Assembly (NCBI GenBank): GCA_023151275.1
Contig: JAKLJI010000006.1
Coordinates: forward strand, 1 to 64,000
Source: Bacteroidia bacterium
Lineage (GTDB): Bacteria; Bacteroidota; Bacteroidia; UKL13-3
Direction of reading: 5' to 3'
Length of the DNA stretch: 64,000 bases
A program made the translations under genes and the position numbers. How positions within the stretch are numbered: position 1 is the first letter of the stretch; every line of letters begins with the position of its first letter. The notes under the pieces are model-generated. The model saw only the letters and a program-made list of their open reading frames with translations. It was not told the DNA's origin and ran no database searches. This document shows positions 9,663 to 18,421 of this stretch, piece after piece.

Positions 9663-10127
9663 ATCGGGTAATTTTTGGTGCTGCAAATGTAGGGAATTCG
9701 GGCAAAGGCCAAAACCATGCAGTAGGGGGGGCATTAAGGGTTTTTGAAAAATTAACCATGAAGAAATGAAGGACATTAAGTTGTTGAGCGTCAGTTAATA
9801 CATTTTCATCTTTCCATTTCTATAAGCTTGACCATCCCGGTATAGAAGGTAATTTGGATTAAGCTTTCCTTCATTCTCTTCATTCCTTCATGGTAAACTT
9901 AACATGAGATTAATGGTGGCTCTTTAAGTTTCATGCTTAGTTTCTTCATTGCCTTCATACCTTCATGGTAAACTTAATCCTCATAGGTATAATGATTTCT
10001 TATGGTCCCAACTTCCTAATGGTTAATTGATTCTCCATGGTTCCAGAATCAGTTAGGGATTTGGAGTTCCTTTAGCGGAAATGGGTTGATGCTTTCCTTT
10101 TTACGAACATTCCTGCATATTTGATTT
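9663..10127. other. 465-bp spacer with degenerate direct and inverted repeats
   Basis: No gene is visible. The 18-mer CCTTCATGGTAAACTTAA occurs exactly twice (9885-9902 and 9960-9977). A related inverted copy lies near 9751-9772 (TTAACCATGAAGAAATGAAGG-like), and TTCATT/CTTCAT motifs recur through the region. At its right end CATATTTG (10116-10123) lies 4 nt before the next ATG and is a one-mismatch -7 element. Confidence 0.6.
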
Positions 10128-11336
10128 ATGAAAAAAGTTTACTTTCTGGGAATTATTTTGCTTGCAACTCTTTCTGCGATTGGACAAAAAGTTCGCTACC
10201 TCGACCCTGTTTTTGATAGTGTAGTAAGTTACCCCAATGTGCAATACGGTGCTTCACAAACTTTCCAAAACACCACCCTTAATCTCAATATGGATTTTTA
10301 CTATCCCTACGGAGATTCACTTACCAACAGACCTTTGCTGGTGTTGGCGCATGGTGGCTCTTTTGTGCAAGGAAGTCGTCAAGCTGCCGATATTGTAAAA
10401 GTTTGCCGAGAAATGGCATTGCGTGGATATGTTTGTGTTTCTATCCAGTATAGACTCGGTGTAAACATTGCCGGCAGCAGCTTAAACCAGGAATTCTCAC
10501 ATGCAGTATGGAGAGCAACTCAGGATGGTCGTGCCGCTGTTCGTTTCCTTCGCAAACGTCATGCTGAAGAGAGCAATATTGATGGAATAGATACTTCAAA
10601 AATTTTTGTTGGTGGCATTTCTGCCGGTGGTGTTTTAGGTATGCATCTGGTGGGTCTAGACCGCTATGAAGAGATTGCACAAACAAGCATTGATACCGCA
10701 CAGGTTGGGGATATTGATGGCACTAGCGGAAATCCGGGTTATTCCTGGAGAGCAAGAGGTGTTGTAAACCTCTGTGGTGCCATTTCAAACGTGGCTTGGT
10801 TGGCAAACAATAACGATGTTGCATTTATCTCCATGCACGGTACCAACGACCAAACTGTTCCTTACAAATCCGATTACTTCAAGTTTTTTGGAAATCCCAT
10901 CGGATTCCTTCAAGGCAGCTTCTCTATTGATTCTGCTGCCGCCAGTCTTGGCTATAAATCGGTATTGCATACCTTCCAGGGAGCCGACCATGTTCCTTTT
11001 TCAACCAATGCACTCTACATGGATACTACCATCCGATTCGTGAGCAGGGAACTTTATAAAAACCTTACCGGATTAATTCCAACTTCGCTTGAAACTATCC
11101 GCGAAGGCGAGATTGCTTCTTTCTTTCCAAATCCCGCAAACTCTTCCATTTCGTTCAGCGCTTCACGCAGTAATTTATTACAAGTAAACATGTATTCTTT
11201 GAATGGTCAGGAAGTGCTGAGTGCTGAGGTTTCACCTGGCTCCAGCTTAGATTTAGCGAAGCTTGAGCGAGGCATGTACCTCATTGAAATTAAAATGGAG
11301 GAAAGCCTGATTCGTAAACGTTTGATTCTGGAATAA
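10128..11336 (+). CDS. T9SS-secreted alpha/beta-hydrolase (carboxylesterase-like)
   Basis: The 402-aa protein has a signal peptide (MKKVYFLGIILLATLSAIGQ). The hydrolase domain (~30-310) has the oxyanion HGG motif in LAHGGSF (residues ~78-84), SIQYRLG, the nucleophile elbow GISAGG with Ser165, and a probable catalytic His in GADHVPF. The C-terminal ~75 residues are a T9SS type A sorting domain starting FFPNPANSS and ending in a basic RKRLILE tail. The protein is therefore exported to the cell surface or medium, where it probably hydrolyses esters; the substrate is not evident. It heads a plus-strand run, and the next gene starts 2 nt after its stop. Confidence 0.88.
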   Translation: MKKVYFLGIILLATLSAIGQKVRYLDPVFDSVVSYPNVQYGASQTFQNTTLNLNMDFYYPYGDSLTNRPLLVLAHGGSFVQGSRQAADIVKVCREMALRGYVCVSIQYRLGVNIAGSSLNQEFSHAVWRATQDGRAAVRFLRKRHAEESNIDGIDTSKIFVGGISAGGVLGMHLVGLDRYEEIAQTSIDTAQVGDIDGTSGNPGYSWRARGVVNLCGAISNVAWLANNNDVAFISMHGTNDQTVPYKSDYFKFFGNPIGFLQGSFSIDSAAASLGYKSVLHTFQGADHVPFSTNALYMDTTIRFVSRELYKNLTGLIPTSLETIREGEIASFFPNPANSSISFSASRSNLLQVNMYSLNGQEVLSAEVSPGSSLDLAKLERGMYLIEIKMEESLIRKRLILE

Positions 11337-11338
11337 GG

Positions 11339-11686
11339 GTGAATCGGTATTACAAGATTTACGATTTTGAACTACATGGGCAGAATCCGCAAGAGCTGCA
11401 TACTGTTCGCACTATTGATGTGGAAGGACAGCGTATTTGCCTGGTTCGGTTGAAGGAGGGTTATTATGCAATTGATGACCGTTGCCCACATGCAGGTGCT
11501 CGCCTTGGACTTGGAAAATGCGATGAGGAGGGGAGAGTGATTTGTCCGGTTCACCGGTACAAATACGATGCAAAAACAGGTCGTGGTTTGCCTGCCCAGG
11601 GCGATTATGTAAAAACGTATTTGGTTGAAACCCGCAACGATGGCGTTTACATTGCCCTAGAGAAAAAATGGTGGCAAATTTTTTAA
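11339..11686 (+). CDS. Rieske [2Fe-2S] domain protein
   Basis: The 115-aa cytoplasmic protein is essentially one Rieske domain. It carries CPH (C49, H51) and CPVH (C69, H72), the two Cys and two His that hold a 2Fe-2S cluster, spaced as in soluble nitrite-reductase-small-subunit or dioxygenase-ferredoxin types. It starts with GTG only 2 nt after the preceding stop, so it is coupled to the esterase gene. It is followed after 4 nt by a YwaF-like membrane protein. The redox partner is unknown; it has no membrane anchor and no oxygenase subunit nearby. Confidence 0.9.
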   Translation: MNRYYKIYDFELHGQNPQELHTVRTIDVEGQRICLVRLKEGYYAIDDRCPHAGARLGLGKCDEEGRVICPVHRYKYDAKTGRGLPAQGDYVKTYLVETRNDGVYIALEKKWWQIF

Positions 11687-11690
11687 GCGT

Positions 11691-12446
11691 ATGAAGGAGC
11701 AGATATACGCATACATGCACAGTGCTGAGCACTTCTCCCAATGGAGCTCTTCTCATGTTGCGGCGCTTATGGTGTCTTTGTTTCTGATTTTGGTACTGCC
11801 TTGGTTTGCCAAAAACAAATTGTCAGAACGTGGCCAACATGCCATAGGTGCTGCAATTGGAATAACCATTACAGGTTCCTTGGTTGTCTGGAATTTATTG
11901 AATTACCTCAGTGGAGAATACAATATTCAAACGGATTTACCGCTTCAACTCTGCCGCTTTTCCAATCTGGCAATTGTTTTGGTCATGGTTTGGCGAAGTC
12001 AGTGGTGGTTTGAATTGCTTTATTTCTGGGCGCTTGCAGGCATGCTTCAAGCCTCTGTAACACCGGATCTTACCGAAGAATTTCCGCACTTTTTGTACAT
12101 CAGGTACTGGATTGGCCATACAGGTATGATATTGGCCATTGTTTATGCAAGTGTGGTGTATGGCATGCGTCCCCAATTGAAGCATATCTGGAAAGCCATG
12201 ATTGGAATCAATGTGTTTCTGGTTTTAGCTATTGTAGTGAATCTTGCGCTTGATGCCAATTATTTCTGGATTTGCGGAAAGCCCAAAACAGCAAGCATTT
12301 TAGACCATTTGGGTCCTTGGCCTTATTATGTAATTTTCGCAGAAGTAGTGGCTTTGATAAACTTCACTGCGGCCTATATTCCTTGGTGGATTATTGATTG
12401 GGTGGACCGAAAAAATGCAGCTGAAAAAGTGCTGGCGGAAAACTAG
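11691..12446 (+). CDS. YwaF/TIGR02206-family integral membrane protein
   Basis: The 251-aa protein has about seven hydrophobic segments. The family pattern is visible in HFSQWSSSHVAAL near the N-terminus, NLLNYLSGEYN followed by LPLQLCRFSNLA, PHFLYIRYWIGHTGMI, and ANYFWICGKPKTASILDHLGPWPYY near the C-terminus. This family is widespread but has no assigned biochemical role. It sits 4 nt after the Rieske gene in the same direction and is probably part of the same transcript. Confidence 0.85.
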   Translation: MKEQIYAYMHSAEHFSQWSSSHVAALMVSLFLILVLPWFAKNKLSERGQHAIGAAIGITITGSLVVWNLLNYLSGEYNIQTDLPLQLCRFSNLAIVLVMVWRSQWWFELLYFWALAGMLQASVTPDLTEEFPHFLYIRYWIGHTGMILAIVYASVVYGMRPQLKHIWKAMIGINVFLVLAIVVNLALDANYFWICGKPKTASILDHLGPWPYYVIFAEVVALINFTAAYIPWWIIDWVDRKNAAEKVLAEN

Positions 12447-12481
12447 CATTCTTTTTGGCGGGAAATCCTTACCTTGGATTC

Positions 12482-14818
12482 ATGGATTCCCGTATTCAGC
12501 AACTTCAGGATAAACTAGAGCGACTTACTCACCTTCAATCCAAACTTGGAGAGGAGTTGGGTGCGCTTAAAAAAGAGCTTGATTTCCTGAAGTCCGAATC
12601 CGGTTCGTCGGAGCATAATGTGCAATCCTCTCTTCAGCCCGAAGCACTTCCTATTCTAAATGTCCTGGAATCACCACCATTATCGGAGCCCCCAAAGTCC
12701 AAGTTGTCAGAGCCTGTTCCAGAGCCTCCTCCCTTGTTTTATCCCAAACCCAAAACCGACTGGGAGAAGTACATTGGCGAAAACCTAAGCAGTAAAATTG
12801 GTATTGCCATCCTGGTACTGGGGGTTGGAATTGGCACCAAATATGCCATCGACCACAATATCTTAAGTCCGCTGGTCCGTGTAATTCTGGGTTATTTGCT
12901 CGGTTTTGCATTAACCTTTAGCGCGTATTGGTTCAAAGAAAAATACAAAGGATTTTCCGCAGTACTCTTAGGGGGCTCCATGGCTATACACTATTTCCTG
13001 ACCTATTTTGCGTATTCCTTGTATGGATTTATTGGTCAGGTTCCGGCCTTTGCCATCATGGCTGGCTTTACTGTGTTTACGTCTATTGCAGCGGTTCAAT
13101 ACAACAGGCAAGCGATTGCTCATATTGGTTTGATTGGTGCCTATGGCGTGCCTTTCTTACTCTCGGATGGCTCTGGAAGAGTTGCAATACTTTTTGCCTA
13201 CATGGTGCTGGTGAATATGGGTGTTGTTGCCGTGGTGGCCAGAAAAGATTGGCGATACCTCTTTGTTCACTCCCTGGTACTTAGCTGGATTATATTCGCT
13301 TCCTGGTCCTTGTTTGATTTTAACTATTCGAATCAATCAGGTATTCATTTGTTGTTTTCAGGATTGTTTTTTGTGCAGTTCTACACAGCAATATACTTGC
13401 ACAAAGCAAAATCATCCGGAGATGAAAGGACAGGTATTCTTCATTTGGTACTTACCTTGGTCAATGCAGTTTTCTTTTTCTTGTTGAATTATCATCTGCT
13501 CGATAGTAAACCAGGTTGGCAAGTCTATACCGGATTGTTTACTGCTGGCAATGCGGCCATTCATTTGTTGGTGGTTGCATTTATGCAAAAACAATCAACC
13601 CGTCAAACAGCCTACTTCAATGCAGTATTGGGTTTGGTTTTTGTGTTTCTGAGTTTGGCAATACCAGTTCAGTTGGATGGCGAATGGGTAACTTTGGCCT
13701 GGGGTTTAGAAGCCTTGATTTTATTTTGGGTTGCCAGGAAGCATCAACTTCGGTTTTATGAAATTGCCGCTACTTGTCTGATGGCAATTAGCTTGGGAAG
13801 TTTATTTCAGGATTGGGGCAGTCAATTGCGTTTGAGTACCTCTTCCCAACAAACGATGATTCCTGTTTTCAACTTACGTTTTCTGGGAAATGGCTTGATG
13901 GTACTGCTTTATGCGGCCATGCTTCGTATTGCACTAAAGCATGCGTGGGTTAAAGATAATCTCCAGACCTATGAATGGAAGAAGCTAAGGACCTTCCTGC
14001 TTCCCGCACTTTTTGTGCTTAGCTTGTTGGGACTTGGGATGGTTGAGATTTCAGTGTTCTGGAACCAGAAATTCTTCATTCTTGCGCAGAAGTATGCAGA
14101 GGATGCGGCAGGCTTTGATCTGAGTCCGGTGCATTCCTTCAAGCATATTTGGCAGGTGAATTACCTGTTGGGTATTTCTTGTGCGCTCTTGGCAACTCAA
14201 TTGTGGAGGGAATCAAATGAAGATTCTGCGGATGTTTATTTTACTGGAATGCTTCTGCTATCCATGGCTTTGTATCTTATCGTTTCATTGCCGGCATTTA
14301 TGGAATTGCGGCAGGCGCTCAGTCTTTCTGCTATGCCGGGTGCACCTATCGCTTTGAAAGGCAGCAGTAGCATTCGCTATCTTTCTTTAGTCTTCATGCT
14401 TCCGGCACTGTTTCTGTTGTACAAAGCATTTCCTGTGTTTGACCGATTTGGTTCCTATTGGAAAATGCTTGGAGTTCTTGCCTTCCATTTCGTTTCTCTG
14501 GCCATGATTAGTTCGGAGTTGCTGGCTTTACTTCCGGATACCTACAATTCAAGGCAATTGGTGCTCTCACTGGTTTGGGGAGTGTATGCCCTTTTCTTGG
14601 TTGTTAAAGGAATTCGCAATGGGATTTCCTTTCTGCGAATTGCGGCAATTGTCTTGTTTGCAATTACATTAGTCAAGGTTTTGCTGATTGATTTAAGACA
14701 CCTGGATACCTTGTCGAAAACACTTGTTTTGGTTGGTTTGGGTTTATTGTTGCTTGTCATTTCTTTCCTGTATAACCGCTATAAAAAAAGTCTCGATGAA
14801 GAGATGGAAAAGGAGTAG
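12482..14818 (+). CDS. DUF2339 polytopic membrane protein
   Basis: The 778-aa protein begins with a predicted coiled coil (MDSRIQQLQDKLERL to ~residue 45), a Pro-rich linker, then WEKYIGENLSSKIGIAILVLG, the entry typical of DUF2339, and about 20 hydrophobic segments. The start at 12482 is chosen because an upstream TTG (12455) would add only a non-conserved segment. DUF2339 proteins are uncharacterised. The next gene is a DUF3999-type protein overlapping by 23 nt, and this pairing recurs in bacteria, which suggests one membrane-periplasm complex. Confidence 0.88.
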   Translation: MDSRIQQLQDKLERLTHLQSKLGEELGALKKELDFLKSESGSSEHNVQSSLQPEALPILNVLESPPLSEPPKSKLSEPVPEPPPLFYPKPKTDWEKYIGENLSSKIGIAILVLGVGIGTKYAIDHNILSPLVRVILGYLLGFALTFSAYWFKEKYKGFSAVLLGGSMAIHYFLTYFAYSLYGFIGQVPAFAIMAGFTVFTSIAAVQYNRQAIAHIGLIGAYGVPFLLSDGSGRVAILFAYMVLVNMGVVAVVARKDWRYLFVHSLVLSWIIFASWSLFDFNYSNQSGIHLLFSGLFFVQFYTAIYLHKAKSSGDERTGILHLVLTLVNAVFFFLLNYHLLDSKPGWQVYTGLFTAGNAAIHLLVVAFMQKQSTRQTAYFNAVLGLVFVFLSLAIPVQLDGEWVTLAWGLEALILFWVARKHQLRFYEIAATCLMAISLGSLFQDWGSQLRLSTSSQQTMIPVFNLRFLGNGLMVLLYAAMLRIALKHAWVKDNLQTYEWKKLRTFLLPALFVLSLLGLGMVEISVFWNQKFFILAQKYAEDAAGFDLSPVHSFKHIWQVNYLLGISCALLATQLWRESNEDSADVYFTGMLLLSMALYLIVSLPAFMELRQALSLSAMPGAPIALKGSSSIRYLSLVFMLPALFLLYKAFPVFDRFGSYWKMLGVLAFHFVSLAMISSELLALLPDTYNSRQLVLSLVWGVYALFLVVKGIRNGISFLRIAAIVLFAITLVKVLLIDLRHLDTLSKTLVLVGLGLLLLVISFLYNRYKKSLDEEMEKE

Positions 14819-16037
14819 TCTGCTTGTCCTTTTTTTTGGGATACTTTTCCTGGCTGCCAAGGCCCAGGTTGATGGTTATTTGTACCGCAGGCCTTTGCAT
14901 GGCGTAACACAGGAATGGCATCAGTTGAATTTGAATGAAGAAATTCTATCGCGTATCAATACCGGGAAAACAGATTTGCGTGTAATTTCCATTCAAGGGG
15001 ACACACAACAGGTTCCCTATATCCTACAAAGCAGTAAGGAGATGCTGGAATGGAAACAGGTTCCTTTTCGCTTGTTGAATGAAAGTAGAAGAAATGATTG
15101 GTACTATATCACACTGGCCTGCGATACAGGCTTGGTTGCAAATGACATAAGTCTCGACTTTGAGCAGGAAAATTTTGATTGGCGAGTAAATTTGGAAGGA
15201 GCAGAACGCCTTGGAGAATGGGCAACGATTCTGAATGATATTCGAATACTGTCCATAAAAAATCAGTATACCTCCTATTCCTTTTCCCGCTTGCGTTTCA
15301 GCAATTGCAAGTTCCCATTTTACCGCATTTCAATAAGAGGTAGTGAGAAACCAATTTTAAAATCAATAGTCCTGAATCAAGAACTATACAAGCCGGGACA
15401 GAGTTTAACGTATGAGGTGCGAAATTTTCAGGTACTTCAACATCCCGAAAGGAAGCAGACTGAGGTTCGCTTTCGGCTTCGCTTTCCGGCTGAGCTAACC
15501 GGATTGCAATTGTACTGCAAAAGCCGTTTCGATTATTTCAGGGAAGCATTAATCGAGAGTCTCGTTGATAGCATACAAACAGATGCAGGATGGACCAGAA
15601 GGTACAGTCAAATACGCTCGGCAAGTTTTTCATCAAACGATTATTCTCCCTTTACCTTTTCACCATTAAGAGCCCAAGAGTTTCGCGTATTGATTCAAAA
15701 TGGCGACAATCCTCCATTGGATTTTGAATCCGTAAGCGCTTTTGGTCCGGCACATAACCTGATGCTTCGGTTTCCAGCGGGTGCTTCCGAGCAGCAATAC
15801 TATTTGTATTACGGAAATGCGAATGCTCAGGCTCCGGAATATGATATTAATGCCTTTCCAACCAAGATACCCAAACAGGCTTCTGCGCTGGCAGTAGGGG
15901 AGGAAGAACAAGTTGCTGATGTGCATTTGCAGGTAGATACTGATTATAAATCAACCAAATGGATTTGGTTTGTGCTGATTCCACTGCTTGCCTTTTTGGG
16001 TTTGTTTGCTTTTCGCATGTTAAAACCGACGGAATGA
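14796..16037 (+). CDS. DUF3999-like exported protein
   Basis: The 413-aa protein starts at ATG 14796 (MKRWKRSSLLVLFFGILFLAAKAQ), giving a clean signal peptide; the frame stays open to 14724 but that part duplicates coding sequence of the upstream gene. The periplasmic region is beta-rich with repeated Tyr, Arg and Phe. One transmembrane helix (WIWFVLIPLLAFLGLFAFRML) lies at the C-terminus. It overlaps the DUF2339 gene by 23 nt, so translation is coupled. The DUF3999 assignment rests on architecture and on this neighbour. Function is unknown. Confidence 0.75.
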   Translation: MKRWKRSSLLVLFFGILFLAAKAQVDGYLYRRPLHGVTQEWHQLNLNEEILSRINTGKTDLRVISIQGDTQQVPYILQSSKEMLEWKQVPFRLLNESRRNDWYYITLACDTGLVANDISLDFEQENFDWRVNLEGAERLGEWATILNDIRILSIKNQYTSYSFSRLRFSNCKFPFYRISIRGSEKPILKSIVLNQELYKPGQSLTYEVRNFQVLQHPERKQTEVRFRLRFPAELTGLQLYCKSRFDYFREALIESLVDSIQTDAGWTRRYSQIRSASFSSNDYSPFTFSPLRAQEFRVLIQNGDNPPLDFESVSAFGPAHNLMLRFPAGASEQQYYLYYGNANAQAPEYDINAFPTKIPKQASALAVGEEEQVADVHLQVDTDYKSTKWIWFVLIPLLAFLGLFAFRMLKPTE

Positions 16038-16165
16038 CAGCTGTCAGTTCTTCCCTATTTTTTCAGACAGCCTATTTTGCGCTTCATCTGCCAAAACAAA
16101 CGTTTCGGTTAATTGTCTGAATTTTGGGCATCATTTTTACTGCCCTAGCACAAAATTCAACAACT

Positions 16166-17410
16166 ATGCACGGAGCTCCTTCTCCATTTTTATTACTTAT
16201 TCCATTGGCCATTGTATTTGGTCTTGATTACTATGTCTTTCAGGGATTCAGAACGCTTGTTGCCGGAACACGCTTTCAAACCTTATGGAACATCGCTTAC
16301 TGGTTAGTGGGATGGATTCCTTTAGCCCTTATTGTCATTGGTTTTTCGGATGCCGCAAAGCCGGGTGGACTAAGTTCATTTCAGCAGTTGGTTTTCAATG
16401 TGTTTATCACCTTGTTTGTGAGTAAGCTCTTTGTATTGGTGTTCTTAGTTGGTGAAGACATATTTCGGTTCTTCCAATTTATCTGGCAACGTTTTTCTTC
16501 TCCCATCGATGCTCCAGCGTCTATGCCCGGTCGTCGGGAGTTTATTTCAAAGTTGGCTTTTGTGGTTGCTGCATTGCCTTTTGGTTCCTTCGTTTATGGA
16601 TTCACCAAAGGAAAATATGCCTATAAGATTCATAAACAAGAATTGGTTTTTAAAGACCTTCCTGAGGCATTTGATGGATTCACCATCACACAAATTTCCG
16701 ATGTACACAGTGGTAGTTTCGACAACAAAGATGCCGTTGCAGAAGGCATAAAAATGATTGCCGATTTAAAGAGCGACCTCTTAGTTTTTACAGGCGATTT
16801 GGTGAATAATCATGCCGAGGAAGTTGAGCCTTTTAAAGACTTGTTTGCTTCCCTCAATGCTCCTTTTGGAAAGTTCTCGGTATTGGGCAATCACGATTAT
16901 GGTGACTATGTAGCTTGGGAATCTCCCGCTCATAAAAACGCTAACCTTGATCGCTTAAAGAATCATCACCGTGATATGGGTTTCCGCTTGTTGTTGGATG
17001 AACAGGTGAAGCTGAGTAAAAACGGCCAGTCGATTAGCTTACTTGGGGTAGAAAACTGGGGCAAAGGTTTTGGTGAAAGGGGCGATTTGGAGCGTGCCTT
17101 GCAGGGTTCAACCCAACAGGATTTTAAAGTATTGCTTTCTCACGACCCAAGCCATTGGGATGAGCAGGTAAAAGGCCACGATAACAAAATTCATTTAACA
17201 CTTTCAGGCCATACGCACGGCATGCAAATGGGTGTAGAAATTCCAGGTTTTAAATGGAGTCCGGTAAAATACAGGTACAGGAATTGGGCAGGGATTGCCA
17301 GCCATAACGAGCGCCATTTGTATGTAAATCGCGGTTTTGGTTTTATTGGATTTACCGGCAGAGTGGGTATTTGGCCCGAGATTACACAAATTACCTTACG
17401 TCGTGCTTAA
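16166..17410 (+). CDS. Membrane-anchored calcineurin-like metallophosphoesterase
   Basis: The 414-aa protein has about four N-terminal transmembrane helices (residues ~1-145) followed by a phosphoesterase domain. The dimetal motifs are all present: SDVH, FTGDLVNNH, GNHDYGD, LLSHDPSHW and GHTHGMQMG. This order is typical of the YkuE/YaeI-type group, which includes enzymes acting on lipid-linked phosphates such as UDP-diacylglucosamine, but the substrate cannot be read here. The start at ATG 16166 is preferred to the upstream TTG at 16124. It is separated from the DUF3999 gene by ~130 nt. Confidence 0.9.
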   Translation: MHGAPSPFLLLIPLAIVFGLDYYVFQGFRTLVAGTRFQTLWNIAYWLVGWIPLALIVIGFSDAAKPGGLSSFQQLVFNVFITLFVSKLFVLVFLVGEDIFRFFQFIWQRFSSPIDAPASMPGRREFISKLAFVVAALPFGSFVYGFTKGKYAYKIHKQELVFKDLPEAFDGFTITQISDVHSGSFDNKDAVAEGIKMIADLKSDLLVFTGDLVNNHAEEVEPFKDLFASLNAPFGKFSVLGNHDYGDYVAWESPAHKNANLDRLKNHHRDMGFRLLLDEQVKLSKNGQSISLLGVENWGKGFGERGDLERALQGSTQQDFKVLLSHDPSHWDEQVKGHDNKIHLTLSGHTHGMQMGVEIPGFKWSPVKYRYRNWAGIASHNERHLYVNRGFGFIGFTGRVGIWPEITQITLRRA

Positions 17411-17443
17411 GGCTTTAGGCAAAGTAGCTGAGTCTTGGTTTGA

Positions 17444-18349
17444 TTAGTTAAACCATTTCTTGCTAATGGCTTCTTTGTTTTTTATGAGGTAATTTCTAAA
17501 TGCTTTTGAAACCGCTGAATGGGGTTTATTTGAGGATCTAACAAGTTGCCAGCGCGAACGAATTGGAAATCCCTGTACAGGTACAATGTGCAGGGATTTA
17601 CTTTTTAGCTCGTTTCGAATCCCAATTAATGGCATAACAGAATAACCTAATCCCGCAATAACCGCCTGCTTTACAGCTTCGTTCGAGCTGAGTTCGAGTT
17701 TCTGTGGAATGTTTAGTTTGTTGGTTTGCATGAACTTTTCAAGTGTTAGCCGTGTTCCTGAGCCTTCTTCACGATAAATCAATCGCAACTCCTTTAGTTG
17801 GTTCCGACTCAGTTTTTTGTTGTCTTTCCAAACCTTATTTGAGACCAGGTACAAGAGGTTTTCCATCAGTTCAATACGTTCCAACTTTAGTCCTTTCTGG
17901 TCCAGCGAAATCAAGCCAAAGTCCACCTCATTGTTTTTTATTTTTTCAATCACATCAGCTCGGTTGGTCACCATCATCCGCAACTCAACTCCCGGATTCT
18001 CTTCTAAGAAGGCACTCAGAAAATAGGGCATGATGTATTTTCCGGTTGAAACAACTGCAACTTTTAACTGACCTATCAATTGGCCTTTTTTTTCTTGTTC
18101 GAGGTAGTAAATCTTGCGAAAGGACTCTAGAGTGGCCTCGGTCTGATGGAGTACCTTTTGGCCATAATCGGTAAGATAAATACGCTTTCCTCGGGTTTCA
18201 AGTAAAGGCTCAGAAAATTGTTCCTGAAAACTTTTGAGCTGCATGGATACCGCCGGTTGGGTAATCCGCATGGCCTCCGCAGCTTTGGTTAAACTTCCTA
18301 ACTGGGCTACAAGTTGGAATATCTGAAGTTGTTGTAAACTGATGTTCAT
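17444..18349 (-). CDS. LysR-family transcriptional regulator
   Basis: The 301-aa protein has a winged HTH at residues ~1-60 (LQIFQLVAQLGSLTKAAEAMRITQPAVSMQ as broken segments of the classic LysR pattern) and a substrate-binding effector domain from ~90 on (GQLKVAVVSTGKYIMPYFLSAF). The effector domain resembles CbbR/CysB-like members. It is divergently transcribed from icd with only 72 bp between the start codons, and that gap contains paired ATAAG/CTTAT half-sites. It is likely to autoregulate and to control icd and the two genes after it; the effector is unknown. Confidence 0.92.
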   Translation of the reverse strand: MNISLQQLQIFQLVAQLGSLTKAAEAMRITQPAVSMQLKSFQEQFSEPLLETRGKRIYLTDYGQKVLHQTEATLESFRKIYYLEQEKKGQLIGQLKVAVVSTGKYIMPYFLSAFLEENPGVELRMMVTNRADVIEKIKNNEVDFGLISLDQKGLKLERIELMENLLYLVSNKVWKDNKKLSRNQLKELRLIYREEGSGTRLTLEKFMQTNKLNIPQKLELSSNEAVKQAVIAGLGYSVMPLIGIRNELKSKSLHIVPVQGFPIRSRWQLVRSSNKPHSAVSKAFRNYLIKNKEAISKKWFN

Positions 18350-18394
18350 AAGAAAATCTTATATCAAACATAAGTATTTTGAATTTTTTCTTAT
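18348..18394. promoter_or_regulatory. Paired ATAAG/CTTAT half-sites between lysR and icd
   Basis: ATAAG-N5-CTTAT (18348-18362) overlaps the lysR start codon. A second pair, ATAAG (18370-18374) and CTTAT (18390-18394), lies on the icd side. Dyads like these, with short spacers and repeated toward the divergent gene, are the usual layout of LysR operators. The assignment is inferred from geometry only. Confidence 0.5.
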
Positions 18395-18421
18395 TCAAAA
18401 TCTCCACCAGTTTTGCAGGGT

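Noticed and set aside
9295-9747. 150-aa ORF antisense to pgk
   Set aside because: It is the shadow of a well-conserved coding sequence and has no own promoter or domain.
9663-9776. In-frame N-terminal extension of phosphoglycerate kinase
   Set aside because: Phosphoglycerate kinases begin at MITVDQF-like residues; the extra 38 residues have no family match and lie in spacer DNA.
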